From Nostoc sp. FACHB-152 (GTDB lineage Bacteria > Cyanobacteriota > Cyanobacteriia > Cyanobacteriales > Nostocaceae), in NCBI RefSeq assembly GCF_014697475.1, contig NZ_JACJRV010000001.1, positions 186,001-250,000 on the forward strand: DNA of 64,000 nt. The letters run 5' to 3'. Positions within the stretch are counted from its first letter, which is position 1. The number at the start of each line of letters is the position of its first letter. Of the stretch, positions 46,684-55,588 are shown in pieces. The notes under the pieces are model-generated. The model had not been told where the DNA came from. It ran no database searches and was given only the letters and a program-made list of their open reading frames with translations. The position numbers and the translations under genes were made by a program.

Positions 46684-46881
46684 TCAGAAACAAAAAAGAG
46701 GGAAGAATTGTTTTTCTTCCCTCTTTTTCTCATTGTTATTGTTATTTGAACTGTTGTTTTCTTTTAATCGCTGCCGCAGCATTTGTCTTTGTTTTTTGAG
46801 TTGCCGCTTTCTGGCCGAACCACCTTTGCCTTTATCGTTTCTCCCTTCTCGGCGGGGAGATTCCCATCTTTTTAAACGCAT
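46684..46881 (-). CDS. Possible small basic protein (65 residues), uncertain
   Basis: The frame reads MRLKRWESPRREGRNDKGKG, then SARKRQLKKQRQMLRQRLKE and a Glu/Asn-rich tail. AAGGT sits about 12 bp ahead of the ATG on the minus strand. Against it, the last dozen codons cover a terminator-like hairpin (46693-46728), which implies that the stop lies beyond the terminator. A small nucleic-acid-binding protein or a non-coding transcript are both possible. Confidence 0.35.
   Translation of the reverse strand: MRLKRWESPRREGRNDKGKGGSARKRQLKKQRQMLRQRLKENNSSNNNNNEKKREEKQFFPLFCF
46693..46728 (-). terminator. Terminator-like hairpin inside the end of the small ORF
   Basis: AAAAAGAGGGAAG (46693-46705) pairs perfectly with CTTCCCTCTTTTT (46716-46728). 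Read on the minus strand a T-run follows, so it should stop minus-strand transcription coming from about 46881. Confidence 0.7.
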
Positions 46882-47030
46882 AATTGAGATTTACCTTTGT
46901 GTCAATCAATTTGTCAGCTAGATATGCTTATTTTTGATTACTTATTCAATATTAGCTCATTTTTCTATCTTGCGATCGCTAAAATTTAAAATGACTGCAA
47001 AAAGTCACCATATAAACCATCCTACTAGTT

Positions 47031-48263
47031 ATGTTTGAGGATGTCAGTAGCCAAATCGCCAGATCCAGGAGCATTCAGCCAATGAGAGATTATCAAAAAA
47101 CTCTACCGCCTCTGTGGATTGGGGTAGCGATCGCCTATTATGCCTTTATTGCTATTGGTATTGCTGAAGCGGGATTAGGAGTTCTGTTACCTTCGATTCT
47201 GTCTACCTATAATCTGACTCCAGCTACTGTTACGTTACTATTTGTCAGTCAAATTAGCGGCTACATTTTAGCAGCCTTCACTAGCAGTATTGTAAGTAGT
47301 CGGCTGGGGTTAGGGCGAATGTTATTGATTGCTGCGATCGCCTTGACGATGGCTTTGGTAATTTATGCCGCTTCACCCTACTGGTTAATTATGGTTGCAG
47401 CCGGCACAATATTGGGATTAGGCATTGGGCTGATTGATGCAGGGATCAATACTTATATTGTGCAAGATTCACGCAGTGCCAATCTGATTGGTTCGCTACA
47501 TGGATTTTATGGGATTGGCGCACTCTCTGGCCCGGCGATCGCAACTACATTGTTAGCAATTGGGATGAACTGGCGACAGGTTTATTGGGTGTTAGCCGGA
47601 ATTGTCAGCTTATTAATTGTAAGTGTGCTGGGTGTGATTATCTACAATTACACACCCATGACAGTCAAAGTATCAGCATCAAATACAAACGCGTGGGAAA
47701 ATTTAGGGCGATCGCTCAAAACTCCGATAGTATTACTAACTGGGCTACTGTTGGCGGTTTATGTTGGCACTGAAGCCTCCATTGGTAACTGGGCATACAC
47801 TGTGCAATCTGTCGCGCGTTCCACTCCTACACTGATTGCTGGTTACAGCGTGAGTGCCTACTGGTTCGGATTAACATTGGGACGTTTCATCTTAGGTTAT
47901 TTTTTGCAAAGGCTGGGGGGAGTCCGCACCATCACTATGTCTCTTAGCCTGGTGATAATTGGATTGCTGGCTTGGTGGCAACTGCCAGATCAATTGATTA
48001 GCTTACCTTTAATTGGGTTTGGGTTAGCAGCAATCTTTCCTGCCACCATTTGGTTAATTCCGCAACGATTGCCAGATACTCTCGTTCCTGCGGCTGTTAG
48101 CTTTGCCACCAGTGTTGCCAGTATCGGTGCAGCCCTCATCCCTACGGCTACAGGCTGGATTGCAAGTTGGACAAGTTTAGAAATTATTCCCATTTTGATG
48201 CTGCCATTAGCAGTTTTCATGGTAGGTTTACATTGCTGGCTGGCGCAACATTCGGTAAGTTAA
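47031..48263 (+). CDS. MFS transporter
   Basis: The 410-residue protein has about 12 membrane segments and a typical N/C two-half layout (VTLLFVSQISGYILAAFTSS, GLGRMLLIAAIALTMALVIY, SLHGFYGIGALSGPAIATTL). The C-terminal half contains FGLTLGRFILGYFLQRLGG, the second MFS motif A-like loop. The ATG at 47031 or 47082 could be the start. Cargo is unknown; sugar-type MFS proteins share the HGFYGIG motif. Confidence 0.78.
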   Translation: MFEDVSSQIARSRSIQPMRDYQKTLPPLWIGVAIAYYAFIAIGIAEAGLGVLLPSILSTYNLTPATVTLLFVSQISGYILAAFTSSIVSSRLGLGRMLLIAAIALTMALVIYAASPYWLIMVAAGTILGLGIGLIDAGINTYIVQDSRSANLIGSLHGFYGIGALSGPAIATTLLAIGMNWRQVYWVLAGIVSLLIVSVLGVIIYNYTPMTVKVSASNTNAWENLGRSLKTPIVLLTGLLLAVYVGTEASIGNWAYTVQSVARSTPTLIAGYSVSAYWFGLTLGRFILGYFLQRLGGVRTITMSLSLVIIGLLAWWQLPDQLISLPLIGFGLAAIFPATIWLIPQRLPDTLVPAAVSFATSVASIGAALIPTATGWIASWTSLEIIPILMLPLAVFMVGLHCWLAQHSVS

Positions 48264-48280
48264 TACCAAGGTGAATACTT

Positions 48281-48669
48281 CTAATTAAGAGTTTGCACAT
48301 CCGGATAGTCAAGAATCTTCGCATCCGCCGTTAATAATGGACAATTATAAAATCTGGCTGTAGCCACAATAAGTTGATCAAACGGGTCGCTATGGAAACC
48401 GCTTAACTGAGTTGAATCAATTACTATCGGCAAGGACAAATTTAATAGTGTACACCAGGATAAGCTAAAGCCACTTCTAGCCATTTATCAATAGCCAAGG
48501 GTAAAATTAATCTATTTTTCTCTACCAATTTGGCTACTTCCCAACAAGAAAGAATGCTCACTCCTAAACCGTCAGACTCGTAATCTTGTAACCATTGTCG
48601 CTGTTGCTGGGTCAGTCGTGAATCGTTTTGTACCCACCAAACCCAAATATGAGTGTCAAGCATAATCAT
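48281..48669 (-). pseudogene. Frameshifted VapC-type PIN toxin
   Basis: The N-terminal part (frame from ATG 48669) reads MIMLDTHIWVWWVQNDSRLT to ALAYPGVHY and stops. The C-terminal part (IDSTQLSGFHSDPFDQLIVA, then TARFYNCPLLTADAKILDYP) is in another frame to 48281. PIN acidic residues are present on both sides (Asp in LDTH, Glu in CWEV, Asp in DPFDQLI). Restoring one base near 48448-48455 gives a normal 129-residue PIN protein. It is either a natural one-base deletion or a sequencing error. Its antitoxin gene overlaps it by 4 bp. Confidence 0.8.
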
Positions 48670-48908
48670 TGCAAAACTTCCCAGTCTTCTAAAGCGACGG
48701 GTTCTGTGGGGTCGTCATAACGGTATGGCTGTGTGTTGTGCAAATGATAAGGATTTGTACCTGATTGGGGTAAATGTTGGGCTTGCTGCTGTGGAGTTTT
48801 AGTTTCTAGAATAATCACTTCCACAGCATCCCCAGCATGAAAAGGTAAACCCTGTAGCGTCAGGGTTCCATCTTCAGTTAAAACGACTTCTATCTTGTGA
48901 GCGTTCAT
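48666..48908 (-). CDS. Antitoxin of the VapBC-type pair
   Basis: The 80-residue protein begins MNAHKIEVVLTEDGTLTLQG with an AbrB/Phd-like beta start, GLPFHAGDAVEVIILETK, and a toxin-binding tail (YDDPTEPVALEDWEVLQ). The stop overlaps the toxin start (ATGA). Such small proteins precede PIN toxins in many cyanobacterial TA loci. With the toxin frameshifted the antitoxin would remain as a relic. Confidence 0.75.
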   Translation of the reverse strand: MNAHKIEVVLTEDGTLTLQGLPFHAGDAVEVIILETKTPQQQAQHLPQSGTNPYHLHNTQPYRYDDPTEPVALEDWEVLQ

Positions 48909-49135
48909 ATTTCACACAATAAGCAGGGTTTTTAGTCTGAGTTACAGTTGTAATAATGTAATTAAATACAAAGGCTATCTGTTACTCAAGATAAAATACA
49001 AATTTGTAAAAAAAAGAGAGGCGTAATACGCCGAAAGAAAACCGAAGTACCTGCACAATAATATTAATGTGATCGCCCTTCACTGTTTGGGTGTCCGGCT
49101 GGGACGATCGCTCTGACATTGTTCAGCAAGTATTG

Positions 49136-52054
49136 CTATGGTTTATGTCTTCGATTTATGCTCAATGAGGCTTTTCGTAGTTCGTCTGCGCCTAAAAGGA
49201 TGGGTGGACATATCAGCAGCAGCAACCATTGCCAGGGTGCTAAAGGTGCAGTAGAAAAAATGTTGCTTAAAGATGGGCTGTTGGTAATCAGCAGGACTAA
49301 AATCCATTCGATCGCAATTCCTAACCAGATGAATGGATTAGAAAATAACCCCAACCGCCGAATAGAAGTGTGTTCGGAACGGCACGCAAAAACATTTCCA
49401 TCCTGACAAGCCACAATTGTGGCTAAGGTCATTGTTGTCGCTTGGGTATAAATTGCAATGGTGGCGGCGTTGGCTGAGTGAGACAGAATATTAGGGGTTA
49501 AAAGTTGTAACTCTTTTAAACCATAGCCGTAACTCCACCAAACGAGAAAGAATGCAATCATTCCCAGAACAGCTTCGATTAATCCTAAAAAACAATAGGC
49601 ACGTAAAATCAGAGAACGGTCAAGGAGCGATCGCGTTTTTTTCCGGGGTGCTTGCTGCATTGTGCCGGCTTCTGGCTTTTCTGCACCCAAGGCGAGAGCA
49701 GGTACTAAGTCTGTACCTAAATCAATGGCGAGAATCTGCATTATCACTAACGCTGGGGGAATTTTTAATCCCACCATCAGCAAGAAAGGTAATAATTCCG
49801 CTACATTGGATGCCAAAATATACGTGATAAATTTGCGGATATTTTGATACACAGCGCGACCCTGTTCGATCGCTGCAACAATGGTAGCAAAATTGTCATC
49901 CGTGAGAACTATATCTGCGGCTTCTCGTGCCACATCTGTGCCATTCATCCCCATTGCGATCCCAATGTGGGCGGCTCGTAAGGCGGGGGCATCATTGACT
50001 CCATCGCCTGTTACCGCTACGACTTCGCCAATATCTTTGTAGGCTTGGACTAACCGCAGTTTGTGTTCAGGAGACATTCGCGCAAACACCAACCCAGACC
50101 TATATTTGACAATTTGCCTTAGTTGTGCGTCTGATAAATGTCCCATACCTTCACCAGTGACTACCCGTACTGTGTTATTTATCAGTCCAATTTGACGAGC
50201 GATCGCCTCCGCCGTCAGACCATAATCACCTGTGACCATAGTTACTTTCACGCCTGCGGAATGGCACTGAACCAGCGCATCTTTAACTTCTGGACGGGGT
50301 GGATCAAACATGGCCACCAGTCCAATAAATGTCAAATTTTGCTCTAAGTCTTGCGATCGCATATCCAACATTTCACTATCTCCACGCCGCGCTGCCACCC
50401 CCAACACCCGAAAACCTTGGGCAGCTAATCTATCGTTACTGGTCAATACTTGATCCCGGTCATCTGGGGTGATGTCTGCAATCATGCCATTGCGTAAGAT
50501 AGATGTGCAGTGCCGCAACACTTCTAATGGTGCGCCTTTGGTAAAAGCTAGGTTGGGCAAGTCACTACCCCATACCGTCGATGTTCGCCAATCTAATACC
50601 ACTGTCATCATCCGTCGCTGGGAATCAAACGGCACTTCGCGCAAACGTGGCAGTTGTTTTTGCAAGATTTCCAAATTCAGCCCGGCTTTGGCAGCAGCTA
50701 CTAACAAAGCCGCTTCGGTGGGGTCGCCAATCTCTTGCCAACGACTCGGTGCAGTCAGATGAATTAGACGCGCATTCGAGCAAAGTGCTGCACCTGTAAG
50801 TAATAAATTCACTTTCCAGGAGGCGGTAAAATTCCGGGGCATTTTTACTTTGCCTTGTGTGGGATCATATCCAGCCCCAGTCACTTCAATTAAATAGGGC
50901 GCGATCGCTTGTTTAGTTTCAGGTTGTGCATCGTCAGTAGGTTGCCAAGGAATCCAGAGATAATGCACAGTCATTTCGTTTTTGGTTAACGTTCCGGTTT
51001 TGTCGGTACAAATAACCGTTGTCGCGCTTAAAGTTTCTACAGCCGAAAGGCGACGGACTAGGGCATTACGCCGCACCATTCGCCGCACTCCAACCGCTAA
51101 TGACAATGTGACTGTCGGTAATAATCCTTCTGGGACTAACGCTACAATAATGCCGATCGCAAAAATAAAGCTTTCTTTCACCTCCATACCTACTAGTAGG
51201 GATGTCAGCAAAAATACAACAATCCCCATAGTCAGAGCGATCGCCGTAATCACCCGCACAAGTTGACTGACTTGCACTTCTAAGGTGCTGGGTTCCCGTG
51301 TGACAACAGTTGTCAGATGAGCTACATGACCAAACTCGGTTTGTGCGCCAGTAGCATACACCACAGCCACGCCTCGTCCTGATGAAACTGTCGAACCTGC
51401 CAATACTAGATTAGGAATTTCAACTAAATTGACTTTCTCTTGTTGAGTCTGTTCACCAGATGGAATAGTTTTACCGCCTCGGAGGGAAGCAACTTCACGT
51501 ATCCGCACCGGATGGGCATTTCGAGCCACAGGCAGAGATTCCCCTGTGAGAACAGAGATGTCTAAATATAGGCTTTCAGCAGCCACAAGACGAGCATCCG
51601 CCGAGACGCGATCGCCTTCTTCTAATTGCATCACATCTCCTAGCACCAGTTCCCGCGCTGGAATCTGCTTCAGTTCGCCATTCCGATACACCTTTACCTG
51701 CATCGGCAACACATTCTTTAATGCTGACAATGCCTGTTCAGCCTGAAATTCTTGCCAGAAACTGAAAATTGCATTAATCCAAATCACCGCCCAGATTGCC
51801 CAACCTAACTGCGGTGTACCAGAGATAAATGCCAAAATTCCTGCCACCCACAACAAAAGAGCCATGAAGTGTCGCAATTGGTCGGTGAACCTTAACCACA
51901 AGGGGCGATGAGGCGGTTCTGGCAGTTCATTCGCACCAAATTTAGCTAGTTGCTGGTCAGCTTTGTCATCAGATAAGCCACTTTCAGTAGTCTCAAGAAA
52001 GTGATATACATCTTGAGTTGATAAAGACCAAATCGGTTGATGATTTAATTCCAT
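49136..52054 (-). CDS. P2C-like (Na+/K+-ATPase type) cation P-type ATPase
   Basis: The 972-residue ATPase has the phosphorylation site Asp351 (CTDKTGTLTKNE), TGES in the actuator domain (LTGESLPVARN), KGAPLEVLRHC in the nucleotide domain and VTGDGVNDAPALRAAHIG in the hinge. The ion-binding helices resemble animal Na+/K+-ATPase more than Ca2+ pumps: M4 VALVPEGLLPTVTL (Glu309), M5 SNVAELLPFLL and M6 LAIDLGTDLVPALALG (two Asp). There is no beta subunit gene near. It likely moves Na+, K+ or H+ across the plasma membrane. It is divergent from ppsA. Confidence 0.88.
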   Translation of the reverse strand: MELNHQPIWSLSTQDVYHFLETTESGLSDDKADQQLAKFGANELPEPPHRPLWLRFTDQLRHFMALLLWVAGILAFISGTPQLGWAIWAVIWINAIFSFWQEFQAEQALSALKNVLPMQVKVYRNGELKQIPARELVLGDVMQLEEGDRVSADARLVAAESLYLDISVLTGESLPVARNAHPVRIREVASLRGGKTIPSGEQTQQEKVNLVEIPNLVLAGSTVSSGRGVAVVYATGAQTEFGHVAHLTTVVTREPSTLEVQVSQLVRVITAIALTMGIVVFLLTSLLVGMEVKESFIFAIGIIVALVPEGLLPTVTLSLAVGVRRMVRRNALVRRLSAVETLSATTVICTDKTGTLTKNEMTVHYLWIPWQPTDDAQPETKQAIAPYLIEVTGAGYDPTQGKVKMPRNFTASWKVNLLLTGAALCSNARLIHLTAPSRWQEIGDPTEAALLVAAAKAGLNLEILQKQLPRLREVPFDSQRRMMTVVLDWRTSTVWGSDLPNLAFTKGAPLEVLRHCTSILRNGMIADITPDDRDQVLTSNDRLAAQGFRVLGVAARRGDSEMLDMRSQDLEQNLTFIGLVAMFDPPRPEVKDALVQCHSAGVKVTMVTGDYGLTAEAIARQIGLINNTVRVVTGEGMGHLSDAQLRQIVKYRSGLVFARMSPEHKLRLVQAYKDIGEVVAVTGDGVNDAPALRAAHIGIAMGMNGTDVAREAADIVLTDDNFATIVAAIEQGRAVYQNIRKFITYILASNVAELLPFLLMVGLKIPPALVIMQILAIDLGTDLVPALALGAEKPEAGTMQQAPRKKTRSLLDRSLILRAYCFLGLIEAVLGMIAFFLVWWSYGYGLKELQLLTPNILSHSANAATIAIYTQATTMTLATIVACQDGNVFACRSEHTSIRRLGLFSNPFIWLGIAIEWILVLLITNSPSLSNIFSTAPLAPWQWLLLLICPPILLGADELRKASLSINRRHKP

Positions 52055-52106
52055 GCTGCTGCCTTTAAACGTAATCTTTATTTATAGGCAAAGAACTTGG
52101 CAAAAT

Positions 52107-52169
52107 TGTGAGGAATTGAATGAATTTGGTAATTTTGTACTGTGATGTAATGCTCACAAATTCCTCACA
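52107..52169. promoter_or_regulatory. Inverted and direct TTCCTCACA repeats in the ppsA divergent promoter
   Basis: AATTCCTCACA (52159-52169) occurs inverted as TGTGAGGAATT at 52107-52117. The word CTCACA also repeats directly at 52153 and 52164 with an 11-bp period. The same CTCACAAATTCCTCA occurs ahead of nifJ (60717-60731). I infer a binding site for a response-regulator type factor in the divergent ATPase/ppsA promoter. Confidence 0.5.
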
Positions 52170-52284
52170 TTATTTTAGTAAAAGCATAGATGTCAGGGTT
52201 ACAGGGCTTAATAGAAAGTAATCGCCTACTACACAATTGCTTGTAGCTGTGTAACTAAGCTTTGGTATTTAGGGAATTTAAGGT

Positions 52285-54786
52285 ATGTTGCTAAAAACAG
52301 TCGAGCTAGACAATAACCTCTCAGTTTCTAAAGAACAAGCTTTAGTGCTGTGGTTTGAAGAAGTCGGAATTGCTGATATTGCCTTAGTTGGCGGCAAAAA
52401 TGCTTCTTTAGGGGAAATGTTACAACAGCTAACACCATTAGGAATTAAAATTCCTGCTGGCTTTGCTACTACTGCTTATGCTTATCGTTATTTTATTGAA
52501 AAAGCCGATTTAGAGCGGAAATTACGGCAATTATTTGCAGATTTAAATGTCGAAGATGTTCAGAACCTACGCGATCGCGGGCAGCAAGCACGTGCTTTAA
52601 TTTTACATACTCCCTTTCCCAAAGAATTAGAAGAGGCGATCGCCACTGCTTATTTACAGTTATGCAAACGATATAGTGCAGATTCCGAATTTTGCCAGCG
52701 AGTTGCACCTGAAGAAAGAGAAGCCTGTCAACAATATAGTAGTAATGTAGATGTGGCAGTCCGTTCTAGTGCGACAGCCGAAGATTTACCTGATGCTAGT
52801 TTTGCCGGTCAGCAAGAAACTTACTTGAATGTACATGGAGTTAATGCCGTATTAGAAGCTTGTCATAAATGCTTTGCTTCTCTATTTACTGACCGGGCAA
52901 TTTCTTACCGGACTATCAAAGGTTTTGACCACTTTAATGTCGCGCTTTCTGTGGGTATCCAAAAGATGGTGCGTTCTGACCTCGCATCCTCTGGAGTTAT
53001 GTTTTCTATCGACACAGAAACAGGCTTTAAAAATGCTGCCTTAATTAGTGCTGCCTATGGACTCGGAGAAAACGTTGTCCAAGGTGCAGTAAATCCCGAT
53101 GAATACTTTGTATTTAAACCAACTTTACAACAAAATTTCCGCCCCATTTTACAAAAACGCTTGGGTACTAAAGAGTTGAAAATGGTTTACGACTTGGGCG
53201 GCAGCAAGTTGACAAAAAACATACCAGTACCCGAATTAGAAAGACGTAAATTTGCCCTCAAGGATGAGGAAATCCTACAATTAGCTAAGTGGGCTGTCAT
53301 TATCGAAGAACACTATTCTTTAGTACGTGGTAGCTACACTCCTATGGATATGGAGTGGGCAAAAGATGGGCTTACAGGCGAACTCTTCATTGTGCAAGCA
53401 CGTCCAGAAACAGTGCAATCCCAAAAGTCTAGTAACATCCTGCGTAACTATAATTTACAAGGTAGTAGCGAGGTATTAATCACAGGTCGTGCTGTTGGTG
53501 AAATGATTGGTAATGGTAAAGCACGAGTAATTTTAGATGTGCATAACCTAGACCAGTTTCAAGCAGGAGAAGTTTTAGTTACCAACCGGACTGATCCTGA
53601 CTGGGAACCAATTATGAAAAAAGCTAGTGCGATCGTCACTAATCAAGGTGGACGCACTTGTCACGCCGCGATAATTGCGAGAGAAATGGGTATCCCTGCA
53701 ATTGTGGGTTGCGGTAGTGCTACAGAAGTTCTGCACACAGAACAAGAAATCACGATTTCTTGTGCTGAAGGAGAAGAAGGTAAAGTTTACGCTGGTTTAG
53801 TACCGTTTACAGTTCATGAAACTACTCTAGATACATTACCTCACACTCAAACCAAAATTATGATGAATGTGGGGAATCCAGACCAAGCGTTTGGTTTAGC
53901 TGGGATTCCTTGTGATGGTGTGGGTTTAGCCAGATTAGAATTTATCATTGCTAACCATATCCAAGTTCATCCTCTGGCGTTAATTCACTTCTCGCAGTTA
54001 GAAGATCAAGAAGTTAAGCGAAAAATAGCTAACTTAACAGCATTGTATCCCCATAAACCAGATTTCTTTGTGGATAAATTAGCTCAAGGTATCAGCATGA
54101 TTGCGGCTGCTTTTTATCCTTTGCCTGTAATCGTGCGAATGTCTGACTTCAAGAGTAATGAATACGCCAACTTACTAGGAGGTAAGCAATTTGAACCCCA
54201 TGAAGAAAACCCAATGATTGGTTGGCGGGGTGCTTCTCGTTACTACGATGAAAAATATCGTGATGGTTTCGCCTTAGAATGTCATGCGCTAAAACGAGTC
54301 AGGGATGAGATGGGCTTAACTAACGTCATCCCAATGGTTCCATTCTGCCGCACACCTGCTGAAGGTCGTAAAGTATTAGCCGAAATGGAGAAAAACGGAC
54401 TCAAGCGCGGGGAAAATGGTTTGCAAGTTTATGTGATGTGCGAAATTCCTAATAACGTGATTTTGGCAGATCATTTTAGTCAAGTATTTGATGGTTTTTC
54501 CATTGGTTCTAATGACTTAACTCAACTTACCTTAGGACTAGATCGAGATTCTGCCTTAGTAGCCCATATCTTTGACGAACGTAACGAAGGCGTGAAAGAA
54601 ATGGTACAAATGGCGATCGCTAAAGCTAAGAAAAATGGGCGTAAAATTGGGATATGCGGTCAAGCACCGAGCGATTATCCAGAGTTTACGCAATTCTTAG
54701 TAGAACAAGGCATTGATTCTATTAGTCTGAATCCCGATTCTGTAGTCAAAACCCTCTTAGCAGTCGCAGCTTTAGAAACGAAGTAG
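52285..54786 (+). CDS. ppsA: Phosphoenolpyruvate synthase
   Basis: The 833-residue protein has the N-terminal PEP/pyruvate-binding ATP-grasp domain (VGGKNASLGEML, SSATAEDLPDASFAGQQ), the swivelling phosphohistidine domain (GGRTCHAAIIAREMGIPA, His in TCHAA) and the C-terminal TIM-barrel PEP-utilising domain (SIGSNDLTQLTLGLDRDS). It converts pyruvate + ATP + water to PEP + AMP + Pi. It stands between the P-type ATPase and the hox genes, which fits recovery of pyruvate-derived carbon. The start at ATG 52285 follows TTTAAGG. Confidence 0.93.
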   Translation: MLLKTVELDNNLSVSKEQALVLWFEEVGIADIALVGGKNASLGEMLQQLTPLGIKIPAGFATTAYAYRYFIEKADLERKLRQLFADLNVEDVQNLRDRGQQARALILHTPFPKELEEAIATAYLQLCKRYSADSEFCQRVAPEEREACQQYSSNVDVAVRSSATAEDLPDASFAGQQETYLNVHGVNAVLEACHKCFASLFTDRAISYRTIKGFDHFNVALSVGIQKMVRSDLASSGVMFSIDTETGFKNAALISAAYGLGENVVQGAVNPDEYFVFKPTLQQNFRPILQKRLGTKELKMVYDLGGSKLTKNIPVPELERRKFALKDEEILQLAKWAVIIEEHYSLVRGSYTPMDMEWAKDGLTGELFIVQARPETVQSQKSSNILRNYNLQGSSEVLITGRAVGEMIGNGKARVILDVHNLDQFQAGEVLVTNRTDPDWEPIMKKASAIVTNQGGRTCHAAIIAREMGIPAIVGCGSATEVLHTEQEITISCAEGEEGKVYAGLVPFTVHETTLDTLPHTQTKIMMNVGNPDQAFGLAGIPCDGVGLARLEFIIANHIQVHPLALIHFSQLEDQEVKRKIANLTALYPHKPDFFVDKLAQGISMIAAAFYPLPVIVRMSDFKSNEYANLLGGKQFEPHEENPMIGWRGASRYYDEKYRDGFALECHALKRVRDEMGLTNVIPMVPFCRTPAEGRKVLAEMEKNGLKRGENGLQVYVMCEIPNNVILADHFSQVFDGFSIGSNDLTQLTLGLDRDSALVAHIFDERNEGVKEMVQMAIAKAKKNGRKIGICGQAPSDYPEFTQFLVEQGIDSISLNPDSVVKTLLAVAALETK

Positions 54787-54846
54787 ACTGTTAACTAACT
54801 TCCTTAACAAGGCTATAGTTGCACAAGTTTAATTACCCCCCTTAAT

Positions 54847-54906
54847 CCCCCCTTGGAAAGGGGGGAAACTAACTAATCTAGTTCCCTCCCCTTTATAAGG
54901 GGAGGG
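54847..54906. repeat. Two GC-rich hairpins between ppsA and hoxE
   Basis: Hairpin 1: CCCCCCTT (54847-54854) with AAGGGGGG (54858-54865). Hairpin 2: CCCTCCCCTT (54884-54893) with AAGGGGAGGG (54897-54906), perfect. The words recall dispersed GC-rich repeats seen in cyanobacterial intergenic DNA. They sit 60-120 bp after the ppsA stop and could slow or stop ppsA transcription. Confidence 0.7.
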
Positions 54907-55051
54907 TTAGGGAGGGGTAAAACCAAGAATGAGAGCATGGCTATAAATTTCAGGCTTAACAATTCTAATCTCAAAATATTAGCTAATACCTATTTTACAA
55001 AAATACTATTCATAAGTTGAAAAATCATCGCAACCAATCGATTCCTAGAGC

Positions 55052-55588
55052 ATGAAAATTATGGTTGATGCCGTAGAAAAATCACAAATACCTGCCTCGC
55101 AAACACATCCAAGTGGTGACAAACGCTTCAAAATGTTGGATGTTACCATGAAGCGTCATCACTATAAACAAGATGCTTTAATCGAGATTCTGCATAAAGC
55201 TCAGGAACTTTTTAGTTATTTAGACAATGATGTTTTAATTTACGTTTCTCGCCAACTAAAATTACCACCTAGTCGTGTTTATGGTGTAGCGACATTTTAT
55301 CATTTATTCTCACTTGCACCTAAAGGAGTTCACACTTGTGTTGTTTGTACTGGGACGGCTTGTTATGTCAAAGGTGCAGCTAATTTACTGACAAACATTA
55401 ACCAAAATTTGCAGATAAGTGCTGGTGAAACAACTCCAGACAATCAAATATCACTGCAAACAGCGCGTTGTTTAGGTGCTTGTGGAATTGCCCCTGCGGT
55501 TGTTTTTGATGGCACAGTAGCAGGAAATCAAACACCAGAATCAGTAGTCACTCACTTGCAAGGATGGCTAGAAAATGGATCTAATTGA
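55052..55588 (+). CDS. hoxE: Bidirectional hydrogenase diaphorase subunit HoxE
   Basis: This 178-residue subunit of the NuoE family has the 2Fe-2S cysteines in [13 protein letters not shown] and [15 protein letters not shown]. The start is the ATG at 55052. It belongs to the HoxEFU diaphorase that passes electrons between NAD(P)H/ferredoxin and the HoxYH hydrogenase. It overlaps hoxF by 14 bp, indicating translational coupling. A regulator site upstream was not identified. Confidence 0.95.
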   Translation: MKIMVDAVEKSQIPASQTHPSGDKRFKMLDVTMKRHHYKQDALIEILHKAQELFSYLDNDVLIYVSRQLKLPPSRVYGVATFYHLFSLAPKGVHTCVVCTGTACYVKGAANLLTNINQNLQISAGETTPDNQISLQTARCLGACGIAPAVVFDGTVAGNQTPESVVTHLQGWLENGSN

